Origin: Lachnospiraceae bacterium
Lineage (GTDB): Bacteria > Bacillota > Clostridia > Lachnospirales > Lachnospiraceae
Length of the DNA: 22,202 bases
NCBI GenBank assembly: GCA_017391545.1
Contig: JAFOYD010000029.1
Span: 1 to 22,202, forward strand
Direction of reading: 5' to 3'
Below, in pieces: positions 15,137 to 22,202 of this stretch. Under the pieces are notes generated by a model. It had not been told where the DNA came from, ran no database searches, and was given only the letters and a program-made list of their open reading frames with translations. The position numbers were made by a program, and so were the translations under genes. Within the stretch, counting starts at the first letter, position 1, and each line of letters begins with the position of its first letter.

Positions 15137-16467
15137 TAATTGTTCCCTCCTTTCTCAGCAGCCTTCTGCTCTGACCAGTCATCGCATACCCGATCCACTA
15201 CAGTATTCCAGTCAATCTCTCCTTTGGTATATTCAAGGAGCGTATTGCCGAAGTTATCCTTGAACTGCTGATTTGGAAATGCTGTAAAGTTCCAGCTTAC
15301 AGAAGTCTTGCTCTCATCAGCCATATATGCCAACACTTCCTTTGCCAGCGGGTCTGAAGGGCTCTCTTCATCAGAAAAGGTATTGAACGGTGAAATAAAC
15401 CCAAGCTCATTTGTAACATAATTTTTGCCGACTTCTGAACTGTACACCCACTCAATGAAATCAATCGATGCCTGCTGGTCCGCTTCACTCGCCATCGAAT
15501 TGACACAGATAAAGTTCTCCGTACCTGTACACAATCCCTGACTTTCTTCTCCTTTGACACCTGTATAAATTGGAAGGAAATGAACATCCTCCGCTTTTAC
15601 GACATTTCCTTCTGTAGCAGAAATCTGTCCCCACGCCCAGTTACCATTCTGAACCATCGCTACCTTGCCCAATGCAAACTCCTGCATCGAATCATTGACA
15701 GTCTTGGATGCAAGTGCATTTTGGGGCGTGCAGGAATTGTTAATGTATAAGTCGAAAATATTTCTGTATTGTTCTGCGTAAGTAAAGTCCAGCGTATCAC
15801 TGTCTGAAATTCCCTTATCCATGAATTCATAATAGACCGGAAGATTGGCAAGGTGTGTCTGCCAACGCCAGTCCTCTCCTGAACTAAAAGAAGTGGAAGC
15901 AAAAACACCTTCAATTCCCAATTCGGATTTGTGATTTGTCATATCCTCCACAACTGCTTTGAGCTTGTCAAAGCTATTGATTTCCTCCATACTTGAAACG
16001 TTCGTCGCCCGCTTTGGCAGTGCAAAGTATTTCTGCATGATGGCATCATTGTAAATAATCCCATATCCCTCAACAACATAGGGAATACCATACACCTTAC
16101 CGTCGTCCTGTACTGCCATACTCTTATCAAGAATCCAGGAATACAGATTGGTATCACTTAAATCCCTACAGTAGTATTTCCATGACTGATATCCTACCGG
16201 TCCATTGATCTGGAATAAGGTAGGTGCCTCTCTCTTAGCGATTTCAGCCTTAAGCGTCTGTTCATAATTTCCGCTTGCAGCAGTCAGGATTTTTACCTCA
16301 ACTCCTGTTTCCTCTGTATAGGCTTTCGCAATTGCTTCCCATGTTTTGGCTGCCTCCGGTTTGAAATTCAGATAATACACTGATGCCTCCTCCTTCTTGC
16401 TTCCGCATCCGGACAGGAGAAGGAGTGAAGCTGCAATGAAAATACCTGCTATTCTAAAACGCTTCAT
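15136..16467 (-). CDS. Extracellular solute-binding lipoprotein, family 1 (sugar type)
   Basis: 443 residues. The signal peptide ends LLLLSGC with C21 as lipid anchor. The mature protein has the family 1 pattern: VYYLNFKPEAAKTWEAIAKA, TGVEVKILTAASGNYEQTL, APTLFQINGPVGY, then KVYGIPYVVEGYGIIYN and a FALGKVAMVQNGNW segment typical of oligosaccharide-binding proteins. An in-frame extension to 16656 is rejected: it has no ribosome site and would bury the signal peptide, whereas ATG at 16467 has AAAGGG upstream. No permease or ATPase is nearby. Instead its stop overlaps the start of a chemoreceptor, pointing to a sensing role in sugar chemotaxis, perhaps alongside a transporter encoded elsewhere. 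The sugar cannot be deduced. Confidence 0.92.
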   Translation of the reverse strand: MKRFRIAGIFIAASLLLLSGCGSKKEEASVYYLNFKPEAAKTWEAIAKAYTEETGVEVKILTAASGNYEQTLKAEIAKREAPTLFQINGPVGYQSWKYYCRDLSDTNLYSWILDKSMAVQDDGKVYGIPYVVEGYGIIYNDAIMQKYFALPKRATNVSSMEEINSFDKLKAVVEDMTNHKSELGIEGVFASTSFSSGEDWRWQTHLANLPVYYEFMDKGISDSDTLDFTYAEQYRNIFDLYINNSCTPQNALASKTVNDSMQEFALGKVAMVQNGNWAWGQISATEGNVVKAEDVHFLPIYTGVKGEESQGLCTGTENFICVNSMASEADQQASIDFIEWVYSSEVGKNYVTNELGFISPFNTFSDEESPSDPLAKEVLAYMADESKTSVSWNFTAFPNQQFKDNFGNTLLEYTKGEIDWNTVVDRVCDDWSEQKAAEKGGNN

Positions 16468-16521
16468 AATAAAATCATCCCTTTCAAATATACAGTTTTT
16501 GCATAGCACACTATTAAAATT

Positions 16522-16550
16522 AGTATACAACAACATGTATTGTAAGACAA
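16522..16550 (-). promoter_or_regulatory. Promoter of the binding protein-MCP-MCP operon
   Basis: TTGTCT (16550-16545), 17-bp spacer, TATACT (16527-16522), 55 bases before the start codon. It looks SigA-like; I see no SigD motif (TAAA, about 15 bp, GCCGATAA) in this gap. Confidence 0.6.
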
Positions 16551-16681
16551 TTAAGTTTTTTGTTTTTTTCGACAAAATAAATGATTTTTCTACATATTGC
16601 TTAATTTTATTATGCATTTTAGCAAAATTTGAATCATGAATTTTACTGTTTGGCATTTTGTACCCTCATTGAAATGAACGC

Positions 16682-16716
16682 AAAAGCAGGTGCTTTTCCG
16701 AGTAAGCACCTGCTTT
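16682..16716 (-). terminator. Intrinsic terminator of the Gfo/Idh oxidoreductase gene
   Basis: A perfect 13-bp stem (16716-16704 with 16695-16683, 8-nt loop) ends in four T on the minus strand, 6 bases after the stop at 16723. Confidence 0.8.
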
Positions 16717-16722
16717 GTGAAC

Positions 16723-17709
16723 TCACCATATTTCTCCCGGATACTTCATTCCCCAATCTTTGCGAAGCTTTGTCATGATTTCCATGACATCGCAGGATTC
16801 CTGTAAATGGAGTATAGACGGATTGTTGGTTCTTACAGCCTCTTCCATATCCTGCAATTCATAGTATAAAGCATCCGATGTATTCCCAACAACAATCTCC
16901 CGCTGTTCACCGGTCTTGGCATCAACGATTATGGCTCTATCTGCTCTGGGATATTCCAGTATTTCAATATAGCCTTTCTCACAGCTGATCATGGCTCTTT
17001 TGGGTTGTTTTGAGTGCATACTGAGTGCCACTGTCGCCATCTGCCCCTTCGTATTCTTTAAAAGAATCGTTGCCATTTCATCTGATCCTGTAGGAGACGG
17101 TTTCCACTGACTTTCAATTTCATCCGGCTTCTCATCCATGAAACCGCGAACGATTGACAGGGCATATACTCCGATATCCAGCATTGCACCACCCGCAAGG
17201 TTCATATTAAAAAAGCGATTGCTCATGTCATATTCCTTGAAGCTTCCGAAATTCATCGTTATGATCTGAACTTTTCCGAGTTCACCATTTTGCACAATAT
17301 CTCGAAGCTTTTTATAAAGTGGCATATGCCATATTGTCATCGCCTCTCCAATCATTCTTTTTTTCTCTCTGGCAAGAGAAATCATCTCATCAAGTTCCCT
17401 GCTATTGAGTGTGATAGATTTCTCAACGAAAATGTGCTTCCCATTTTCCAAAGCCTTTTTCATATATTCATAGTGCGTATTGTGTGGAGTTGTGATATAG
17501 ATGATATCCACATCCGGGTCAGTAAATACCTCGTCAATCGAGTCGTATACTTTTTTAATCTGATACTTTTTCGCAAATGCTACCGCTTTCTCATAAGTTC
17601 TATTGGCGACAGCATAAAGCGATCTGTCCATTTTCTGAAGTCCCTGTGCCATTTCATTTGCGATCACTCCGCACCCAAGCACTGCCCAATTTAATTCGTT
17701 ACGTTCCAT
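16723..17709 (-). CDS. Gfo/Idh/MocA family NAD(P)-dependent oxidoreductase
   Basis: 328 residues. An N-terminal Rossmann fold (WAVLGCGVIANEMAQGL, about 8-24) is followed by the family's VDIIYITTPHNTHYEY strand and the catalytic HIFVEKSITLN (K97). The usual EKP reads EKS here. The second half is the Gfo/Idh C-terminal domain with GGAMLDIGVYALSIV, supplying the active-site Asp. Closest in style to dehydrogenases acting on sugars, inositols or trans-dihydrodiols; the substrate cannot be fixed. The start at 17709 follows AGAAGG by 5 bases. It lies 48 bases after the PTS enzyme I gene with no terminator between, so it may be co-transcribed with the fructose/PTS genes. A terminator follows it. Confidence 0.92.
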   Translation of the reverse strand: MERNELNWAVLGCGVIANEMAQGLQKMDRSLYAVANRTYEKAVAFAKKYQIKKVYDSIDEVFTDPDVDIIYITTPHNTHYEYMKKALENGKHIFVEKSITLNSRELDEMISLAREKKRMIGEAMTIWHMPLYKKLRDIVQNGELGKVQIITMNFGSFKEYDMSNRFFNMNLAGGAMLDIGVYALSIVRGFMDEKPDEIESQWKPSPTGSDEMATILLKNTKGQMATVALSMHSKQPKRAMISCEKGYIEILEYPRADRAIIVDAKTGEQREIVVGNTSDALYYELQDMEEAVRTNNPSILHLQESCDVMEIMTKLRKDWGMKYPGEIW

Positions 17710-17757
17710 ATAAACCTTCTTCCAGTATCTGATTCGTAATTATCGACTTTATTATCA

Positions 17758-19398
17758 TTAATATTTTGAAAGGTCACAGCGTCTTACTGCATCTCTTACT
17801 TTTAACACAAACGTAGGTGAAACAGAAAGTTCGTCAATTCCCATACGCAGGAAGCTCTCCGTGAGGCTCGTATCTGCCGCAAGTTCGCCACAGATGCCAA
17901 TCCATGCACCATGCTCGTGAGCATTCTTTGCAGACATTTCGATCAGGCGGAGAACTGCCTCGTGGTGTGTGTCAACAAACTGCTCAATCGCAGCATTTTG
18001 TCTGTCGCAGGCAAGCGTGTACTGCGTGAGATCGTTTGTACCGACGCTGAAAAAATCCACCATCGGTGCAAGCCTGTCACTGATTACAGCCGCCGCAGGC
18101 GTTTCAATCATAATGCCAAGCTCCACCTGATCGGATATCTCAACACCTTCGGATTTCAGTTCGTTTCTTACTTCCTCACAGATTGAGAGTATCTTTTCAA
18201 GCTCCGGGACACTTGTGATCATCGGAAACATGATACCAAGCGTGCCATAAGCTGAAGCACGATACAGCGCACGAAGCTGCGTCTTAAAGATCTCAGGTCT
18301 TGTCAGACAAATACGTATCGCACGGCAACCAAGCGCAGGATTTTCCTCCTTGGCTAAATTGAAATAGTCCACCTGCTTGTCAGCGCCGATGTCGAGCGTG
18401 CGGATAATGACCTTCTTGCCTGCCATGCTTTCGAGCACCTTCCTGTATGCTGCAAACTGCTGCTCCTCAGTCGGGTAATCGCTGCTCTCGAGATAGAGGA
18501 ACTCACTTCTGAAAAGTCCTATACCGCCTGCATCATTGGCAAGCACCGAACCGATATTATCAACACTACCGATATTCGCATACACATTGATTTTTGTTCC
18601 GTCAAGGGTAATATTCTCCTTGCCCTTCAGCTCCTGTAGCAGCCGCTTTTTCTCCTCGTCCTCAGTGCGCTTTCTCTCAAGACGGGTTTTGGTTTCCTCA
18701 TCGGGATCCACGAAAATCTCGCCGGAATAACCGTCAACGACAGCAAAGTCTCCGTCTCTGACAGACTTTAAAAGTTCTTCTCCCACTCCGATGATAGCAG
18801 GGATATTCATATTTCTCGCAAGGATCGCGGTATGCGAATTAGACGATCCGAACGCAGTCACAAAAGCAAGTACCCTGTCCTTATCCAACAGCACCGTCTC
18901 GCTAGGCGCAAGATCGTCTGCGCAGATGATGACCTTTTCATCGGAAGCTGCGCTCTCGTCCTGATTTTCTGAAAGACAGCTTATAATGCGGTTCGAAATG
19001 TCCTTAACGTCCGCTGCGCGAGCCTGCATATAGGCATCGTCCATTGAAGCAAACATCTCGGAAAAGTTATCTGCCGTCACTGCGACGGCATATTCAGCAT
19101 TGACAGATTGATTTTCTATGATGCCCACTATCGAATCATTGTAATCATCGTCATCTATCATCATCATATGTATCTCAAAAATCTGCGCGTTCGCCTCGCC
19201 AACCTCCCTGAGTGCCTTGTCGTATATCTCCTGAAGCTGTGCTTTTGCATTTTCCTTTGCAGCCTCAAGTCTTGCCTTTTCAGCTTCGATATCGTCAATA
19301 TGGGTTCTCTTGACAGACGCTTCCTTTCTCTTGAAAACTGAAATTCGTCCGAGCGCTATTGCGCCGTAAACACCCTTGCCCCTAAATGTTGTCATCAT
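17758..19398 (-). CDS. ptsI: PTS enzyme I (phosphoenolpyruvate-protein phosphotransferase)
   Basis: 546 residues, slightly shorter than the usual 570 or so. The N-terminal HPr-binding helical domain is followed by the phospho-histidine H189 in GSSNSHTAILARNMNIPA, which selects ptsI rather than pyruvate phosphate dikinase. The C-terminal PEP-binding barrel has GIGLFRSEFLYL, NPALGCRAIR, GIMIETPAA, FFSVGTNDLTQYTLACDR and ICGELAAD. It transfers phosphate from PEP to HPr, the first step for all PTS sugars. GGGAGG lies 6 bases before the ATG at 19398. It is 18 bases after the 1-phosphofructokinase gene, thus co-transcribed. HPr and enzyme II genes are not in the window, so they must be elsewhere. 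Confidence 0.96.
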   Translation of the reverse strand: MMTTFRGKGVYGAIALGRISVFKRKEASVKRTHIDDIEAEKARLEAAKENAKAQLQEIYDKALREVGEANAQIFEIHMMMIDDDDYNDSIVGIIENQSVNAEYAVAVTADNFSEMFASMDDAYMQARAADVKDISNRIISCLSENQDESAASDEKVIICADDLAPSETVLLDKDRVLAFVTAFGSSNSHTAILARNMNIPAIIGVGEELLKSVRDGDFAVVDGYSGEIFVDPDEETKTRLERKRTEDEEKKRLLQELKGKENITLDGTKINVYANIGSVDNIGSVLANDAGGIGLFRSEFLYLESSDYPTEEQQFAAYRKVLESMAGKKVIIRTLDIGADKQVDYFNLAKEENPALGCRAIRICLTRPEIFKTQLRALYRASAYGTLGIMFPMITSVPELEKILSICEEVRNELKSEGVEISDQVELGIMIETPAAAVISDRLAPMVDFFSVGTNDLTQYTLACDRQNAAIEQFVDTHHEAVLRLIEMSAKNAHEHGAWIGICGELAADTSLTESFLRMGIDELSVSPTFVLKVRDAVRRCDLSKY

Positions 19399-19416
19399 AA
19401 AATACCTCCCGTAAAA

Positions 19417-20316
19417 TCAGAGCGTTTCCATCAGCTCTGAAATTTTATCATTTGTTGCAAGACCGTCAGAAAAGGCAGTAGCACCTCCCGCTGCTGTTCC
19501 AAGCTTCAGGGCATACTCGTAATCTCCATTCAATGAACCTGCCAAAAAGCCTGCCACCATGGAATCGCCTGCACCGACAGAATTTCTCACCGTCCCTTTA
19601 CATACACCACATCGATGTGTTTTTCCAAACTCGTCGATCAGCATGGCACCGTCGCCCGCCATAGAAATCAGCACATTGACCGCTCCCATATCCTGCAGTC
19701 TCCTTGCATATTTCTCAATATCTTCATCTGTCTTAAGCTCCATGCCAAACATCTCGCCGAGCTCATGGTTGTTTGGTTTAATCAGAAAAGGCTTATACTT
19801 GAGTACATTCAAAAGAAGATCCTTTGTCGCATCAACGACCACTTTAATATTTTTCCCCGAAAGCCGTTCCAGTATCCGCTCATAAATGTCTGAGGGAAGT
19901 GAGGCAGGAATACTACCGGCTAATATCAGCGAATCTCCGTCCACTAGACGATCAAGCTTTTCAAAAAGCGCTGCAATCGCCTTGTCACCGATGTCAGGCC
20001 CCTGACCATTCAGCTCCGTTTCCTCTTTCGATTTTATCTTTACATTGATACGGGAATTTCCCTTTTCAAGCCGAACAAAATCTGTATCGATTCCCATATC
20101 AGTAAGCCCCTTTTCAATTGCTTCGCCTGTGAAGCCTGCCGTAAATCCAAGTGCTTTTGAATCAATTCCAAGCTCCCTCAACACGATCGAAACATTGATT
20201 CCCTTGCCTCCAAAATACATCTCTTCTCCTTCAGAACGATTTGTAGCCCCGAGTCTTACTTCTCCCATACGAATCACATAGTCGATTGCAGGGTTGAACG
20301 TTACCGTATAGACCAT
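19417..20316 (-). CDS. fruK: 1-phosphofructokinase
   Basis: 299 residues, typical of the PfkB-family 1-phosphofructokinases. It starts MVYTVTFNPAIDYVI with the NPAID motif of the sugar-phosphate kinases. GGKGINVS is the first PfkB signature, KPNNHELGEMFG the middle motif, and GAGDSMVAGFLAG holds the anion hole and catalytic Asp. It phosphorylates fructose 1-phosphate from a fructose PTS to fructose 1,6-bisphosphate; tagatose-6-phosphate kinase is a close alternative. A reading back to 20529 is rejected because it covers a promoter, a terminator and no ribosome site, whereas AGGAGG lies 9 bases before 20316. It forms an operon with ptsI. The usual fruR and fruA neighbours are absent here. Confidence 0.93.
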   Translation of the reverse strand: MVYTVTFNPAIDYVIRMGEVRLGATNRSEGEEMYFGGKGINVSIVLRELGIDSKALGFTAGFTGEAIEKGLTDMGIDTDFVRLEKGNSRINVKIKSKEETELNGQGPDIGDKAIAALFEKLDRLVDGDSLILAGSIPASLPSDIYERILERLSGKNIKVVVDATKDLLLNVLKYKPFLIKPNNHELGEMFGMELKTDEDIEKYARRLQDMGAVNVLISMAGDGAMLIDEFGKTHRCGVCKGTVRNSVGAGDSMVAGFLAGSLNGDYEYALKLGTAAGGATAFSDGLATNDKISELMETL

Positions 20317-20351
20317 GTCACACAACCTCCTCAATTTCTGTCTCTGGCATA

Positions 20352-20380
20352 AGAATACCATTGCCTCAACAGCAAAGCAA
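20352..20380 (-). promoter_or_regulatory. Promoter of the fruK-ptsI operon
   Basis: TTGCTT (20380-20375), 17-bp spacer, TATTCT (20357-20352), about 35 bases before the start codon. No cre-like or FruR-like operator was recognised around it. Confidence 0.55.
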
Positions 20381-20417
20381 GCACAGTTACCAAATTTCTT
20401 AAGGGATATTCCCCACC

Positions 20418-20447
20418 AAAAACAGGCAGCCCATAATGAGCTGCCTG
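20418..20447 (-). terminator. Intrinsic terminator after the CAP-domain gene
   Basis: The minus-strand stem CAGGCAGC/GCTGCCTG (20447-20440 with 20430-20423) is followed by five T (20422-20418). It separates the CAP-domain gene (stop at 20468) from the fruK promoter. Confidence 0.85.
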
Positions 20448-20467
20448 CCATTAGTGAAAAGTCGTTA

Positions 20468-20913
20468 CTAATAGGTGAATAACTGTACCCAGTAATTGAC
20501 ACCCTTTTCGTCCTGATAGTATCCGACACCGATATTTTTAAAGTTCTTGTTCAAAATGTTTGCACGGTGTCCCTCGCTGTTCATCCAGCCATTCATTACC
20601 TGCTGCGGTGTTTTCTGTCCCCATGCGATATTTTCGCCGCTGCCTCTGAAAGATACGCCCTGCTCCTTGATCGCAGTGCTAAAGCTGCTGCCATTCGGTC
20701 TTGTATGCGAAAAGCTCTGCTTAATTTCTACTGCACGCACATTTGCAGCTGCCGTAAGATCAGTCATCACATTCAGCGCTGGAAGTCCTGCCTTAGCACG
20801 CTCTTCATTCACAAGCTTTACCACCTGCTCCGCATAAGAAAGCGTTCCCTGCTCAGGCTTTTGTGTAACCGGCGGCTTTGGTGCTTCCGGGCGAATAATA
20901 CTTTTCTCTTCAT
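20468..20913 (-). pseudogene. CAP-domain (SCP/YkwD-like) protein lacking signal peptide and start frame
   Basis: The CAP domain is complete: EQVVKLVNEERAKAGLPAL, AVEIKQSFSHTRPNG, GSGENIAWGQ, EGHRANILNKNFKNIGVGYY and WVQLFTY. Upstream in the same frame is a proline-rich linker (RPEAPKPPVTQKPEQG). The only ATG with a ribosome site (AAGGAGG, 5 bases before 20913) starts MKRKVLF, the opening of a signal peptide, but it is out of frame and ends in TAA after 32 codons. The hydrophobic core and cleavage site of the signal peptide are missing, so an internal deletion with frameshift is the simplest explanation. A GTG at 20824 could give a cytoplasmic CAP fragment, without a convincing ribosome site. 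Such proteins are normally secreted, often with wall-binding parts, and their activity in bacteria is mostly unknown. Confidence 0.7.
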
Positions 20914-20997
20914 AGTCTCCTCCTTGATGTCTGTTTTGTAGTAAATATTACATATTTGTTACAAAAGTTATACTAACATATTACAAAGAAGGATTCT

Positions 20998-21016
20998 ACA
21001 GGAAAGTATTTCCTGT
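20998..21016 (-). other. Short hairpin at the end of the transporter gene
   Basis: A perfect 8-bp stem with 3-nt loop (21016-21009 with 21005-20998) begins inside the stop codon of the EamA gene. Only a weak T-rich stretch follows some bases later, so terminator activity is uncertain. Confidence 0.35.
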
Positions 21017-21876
21017 CACATGATCACCGCCGAGCAGAGCACACACGCAATTCCAACAACAGTACCTGGTGTCAGGCTTTCATGATAGAGAATACAGCTT
21101 ACCAGTGTCGCTACCACAGGCTCCACGCAGGCAATCACAGACGCATACCCTGCAGGGACATGCTGCAGCCCCCTTGTATAGAGCACATATGCCAGCACCG
21201 TAGAAAACAGCGCCAGCCCGCCGATCGCTAACCACGTGTCCCACCCGATTGTCAGCAAATCTGACCGCTTTTCTCCCAGTGACCACAGTGTCGCAACTGC
21301 AGCAACCAGAAATGTGTAGAACGTGATCGTGACATCGGAATATCCTCTTTTGATAGCGACCTTTCCGAAAATACTATAGAGCGCATAGCCAATGCCTGCC
21401 CCCAGACCAAGGAGCAATCCGCCTGCATCCACTGCCATTTGGGAAGAGAAAACCCCTGCAACCATGGCACACCCGAAAATTGCAAGGGCAATCGCCGCAT
21501 ACTGCTTGCCTTTCAGCTTTTCTCCCAGAAAAAGCCTTGCAAAAATCGCCACGAAAACCGGAGCTGTGTATAAAAGTGTCGCAGCGATGGCAAGCGATGT
21601 CCTCTGCATACTGCCAAAATAGCAGAAATTAAAGAAGACCATACTGCCAATTCCGGTTCCCAGAAACACCCAGAAATCCTTCCATCGGATCTTCAGTGCC
21701 TTGCGGTCGGAAAAGAAAATATAGAAAAATAATAGCGTGACAGCTCCAATGGACCTGATTGCCACGACCTGTATCGTGTCAAAACCTACATTGTTTAACT
21801 GCCTGACAAAAATGCCAAGAATCCCCCACAAACATGCTGCAAGCAACACAGAAACTGTTCCAATTCTTTTGTTCAT
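21016..21876 (-). CDS. EamA/DMT-family transporter (RhaT/YdcZ-like)
   Basis: 286 residues and about ten membrane helices in two EamA repeats. The first repeat starts LLAACLWGILGIFVRQL and ends LFLGEKLKGKQYAAIALAIF. The second starts LLLGLGAGIGYALYSIFGKV and ends with the typical VPAGYASVIACVEPVVATL then LTPGTVVGIACVL. The family exports or imports small metabolites such as amino acids, but the substrate cannot be predicted. In-frame codons to 21918 overlap the preceding gene; ATG at 21876 is chosen, with GGGAG in the last codons of that gene. It forms a two-gene unit with the cysteine-rich protein (7-base gap). The C-terminus stops right after the last helix. Confidence 0.93.
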   Translation of the reverse strand: MNKRIGTVSVLLAACLWGILGIFVRQLNNVGFDTIQVVAIRSIGAVTLLFFYIFFSDRKALKIRWKDFWVFLGTGIGSMVFFNFCYFGSMQRTSLAIAATLLYTAPVFVAIFARLFLGEKLKGKQYAAIALAIFGCAMVAGVFSSQMAVDAGGLLLGLGAGIGYALYSIFGKVAIKRGYSDVTITFYTFLVAAVATLWSLGEKRSDLLTIGWDTWLAIGGLALFSTVLAYVLYTRGLQHVPAGYASVIACVEPVVATLVSCILYHESLTPGTVVGIACVLCSAVIM

Positions 21877-21883
21877 GATATTG

Positions 21884-22123
21884 TTACACTCCCTTAAGGA
21901 TTTCCATGATTTTATCATAGTTCTCTGGTCGGTGAGGAAAGGCGCAGTCTGTACATGCCTTGATTTTTTTCCCGTTCACTTCGATATACTGCGGATTGCC
22001 AGGACAAAACTCCCTTGTATACATCGGGCAATAGCAGAACAGACAGTTAAAATCATTAAGCCCCTTGTGACAGGGAAAATACTGACAATCTCTGTTTTCA
22101 AAAAAACGATACGAGTTTTCCAC
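21884..22123 (-). CDS. Cysteine-rich small-domain protein (COG2158-like)
   Basis: 79 residues with eight cysteines (13, 18, 27, 30, 32, 40, 57, 60) arranged CxxxxC, CxxCxC, C and CxxC, plus conserved phrases YRFFENRDCQYFPCH, FNCLFCYCP and CTDCAFPHRPENYD. This matches the cysteine-rich small domain family, presumably a zinc or Fe-S binding module of about this length. In other genomes it is often near cobalamin genes, which are absent here. The start is GTG at 22123, 9 bases after AAGGAG, and no ATG is available in frame. It ends 7 bases before the transporter start and contains that gene's ribosome site, so the pair is coupled. Molecular function is not established. Confidence 0.88.
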   Translation of the reverse strand: MENSYRFFENRDCQYFPCHKGLNDFNCLFCYCPMYTREFCPGNPQYIEVNGKKIKACTDCAFPHRPENYDKIMEILKGV

Positions 22124-22152
22124 CTCAATAATCTCCTTACATTCTTTCCTGT

Positions 22153-22185
22153 CTCGTAACTATTCAGTACCCTCATAGTTACGAG
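22153..22185. repeat. Perfect 11-bp inverted repeat
   Basis: CTCGTAACTAT (22153-22163) and ATAGTTACGAG (22175-22185) are separated by 11 bases. It lies upstream of the cysteine-rich gene, near the window edge, and has no T-run, so it is not a clear terminator. It could be an operator or one copy of a dispersed palindromic element. No second copy was noticed in the window. Confidence 0.55.
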
Positions 22186-22202
22186 CACAAATCCATGCAA
22201 AA

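Noticed and set aside
16468..16656. A 63-residue extension of the sugar-type binding protein
   Set aside because: It would place a lipoprotein signal peptide internally and spans the promoter at 16550-16522.
20317..20529. A 71-residue N-terminal extension of 1-phosphofructokinase in the same frame
   Set aside because: It would cover a terminator and a promoter, has no ribosome site and does not look like protein; AGGAGG before 20316 and the NPAID start fix the shorter gene.
21976..22200. A 74-residue minus-strand frame at the window end
   Set aside because: It overlaps the well-supported cysteine-rich gene in another frame and covers the palindrome; no family features.
1..22202. CRISPR arrays, tRNA/rRNA genes, transposons or prophage genes
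   Set aside because: No regular spaced repeats, cloverleaf sequences, transposase, integrase or phage structural motifs were seen on either strand.

Overview
The window looks like a chromosomal stretch from a spore-forming, probably motile, anaerobic Firmicute of the Lachnospiraceae type. The evidence is dipicolinate synthase genes, two methyl-accepting chemotaxis proteins, PTS enzyme I with 1-phosphofructokinase, AGGAGG-type ribosome sites and a moderate GC content by eye. I see no rRNA, tRNA, CRISPR array, transposase or phage gene. It is mostly ordinary core genome, with two zones of gene decay and one architecturally unusual protein.

Layout. 1-2636 (+): end of dpaA, dpaB and a class II asparagine synthetase, joined by two identical TGATATG junctions (spore dipicolinate operon plus asnB). 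2654-5241 (-): a UBA-like/DUF4342 membrane protein, an OmpR-type response regulator and its histidine kinase. An 11-bp-pitch direct repeat lies in front of the set, and the kinase terminator is built into the last codons of asnB. 5478-6419 (+): a tRNA-dihydrouridine synthase, with a bidirectional terminator shared with the next unit. 6469-8737 (-): a polar amino acid ABC transporter (binding protein, permease, ATPase). Its binding protein has its two lobes in swapped order, i.e. it is a circular permutant of the SBP_bac_3 fold. 8801-9433 (-): a cytidylate-kinase-like protein behind a promoter that runs straight into a terminator hairpin.

9434-11411 is a decayed zone. After a 369-base stretch without a gene come a MerR-methyltransferase fusion, disrupted by an A-run frameshift and an internal deletion but with an intact MerR-type 19-bp-spacer promoter, and a FAD/Rieske oxidoreductase reduced to three pieces in three frames. 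11489-16467 (-) is a chemotaxis operon: a sugar-type lipoprotein binding protein overlapping one MCP by a base, then a second MCP, with no permease. 16723-20316 (-): 1-phosphofructokinase, PTS enzyme I and a Gfo/Idh/MocA oxidoreductase. 20468-20913 (-): a CAP-domain secreted protein that has lost its signal peptide and start frame. 21016-22123 (-): a cysteine-rich small-domain protein and an EamA/DMT transporter, with a palindrome upstream.

The most notable observation is the circularly permuted binding protein (7937-8737). It is followed by the orphan binding protein-chemoreceptor operon, the promoter-terminator leader of the kinase gene, and the repeated pattern of genes with precise internal deletions.
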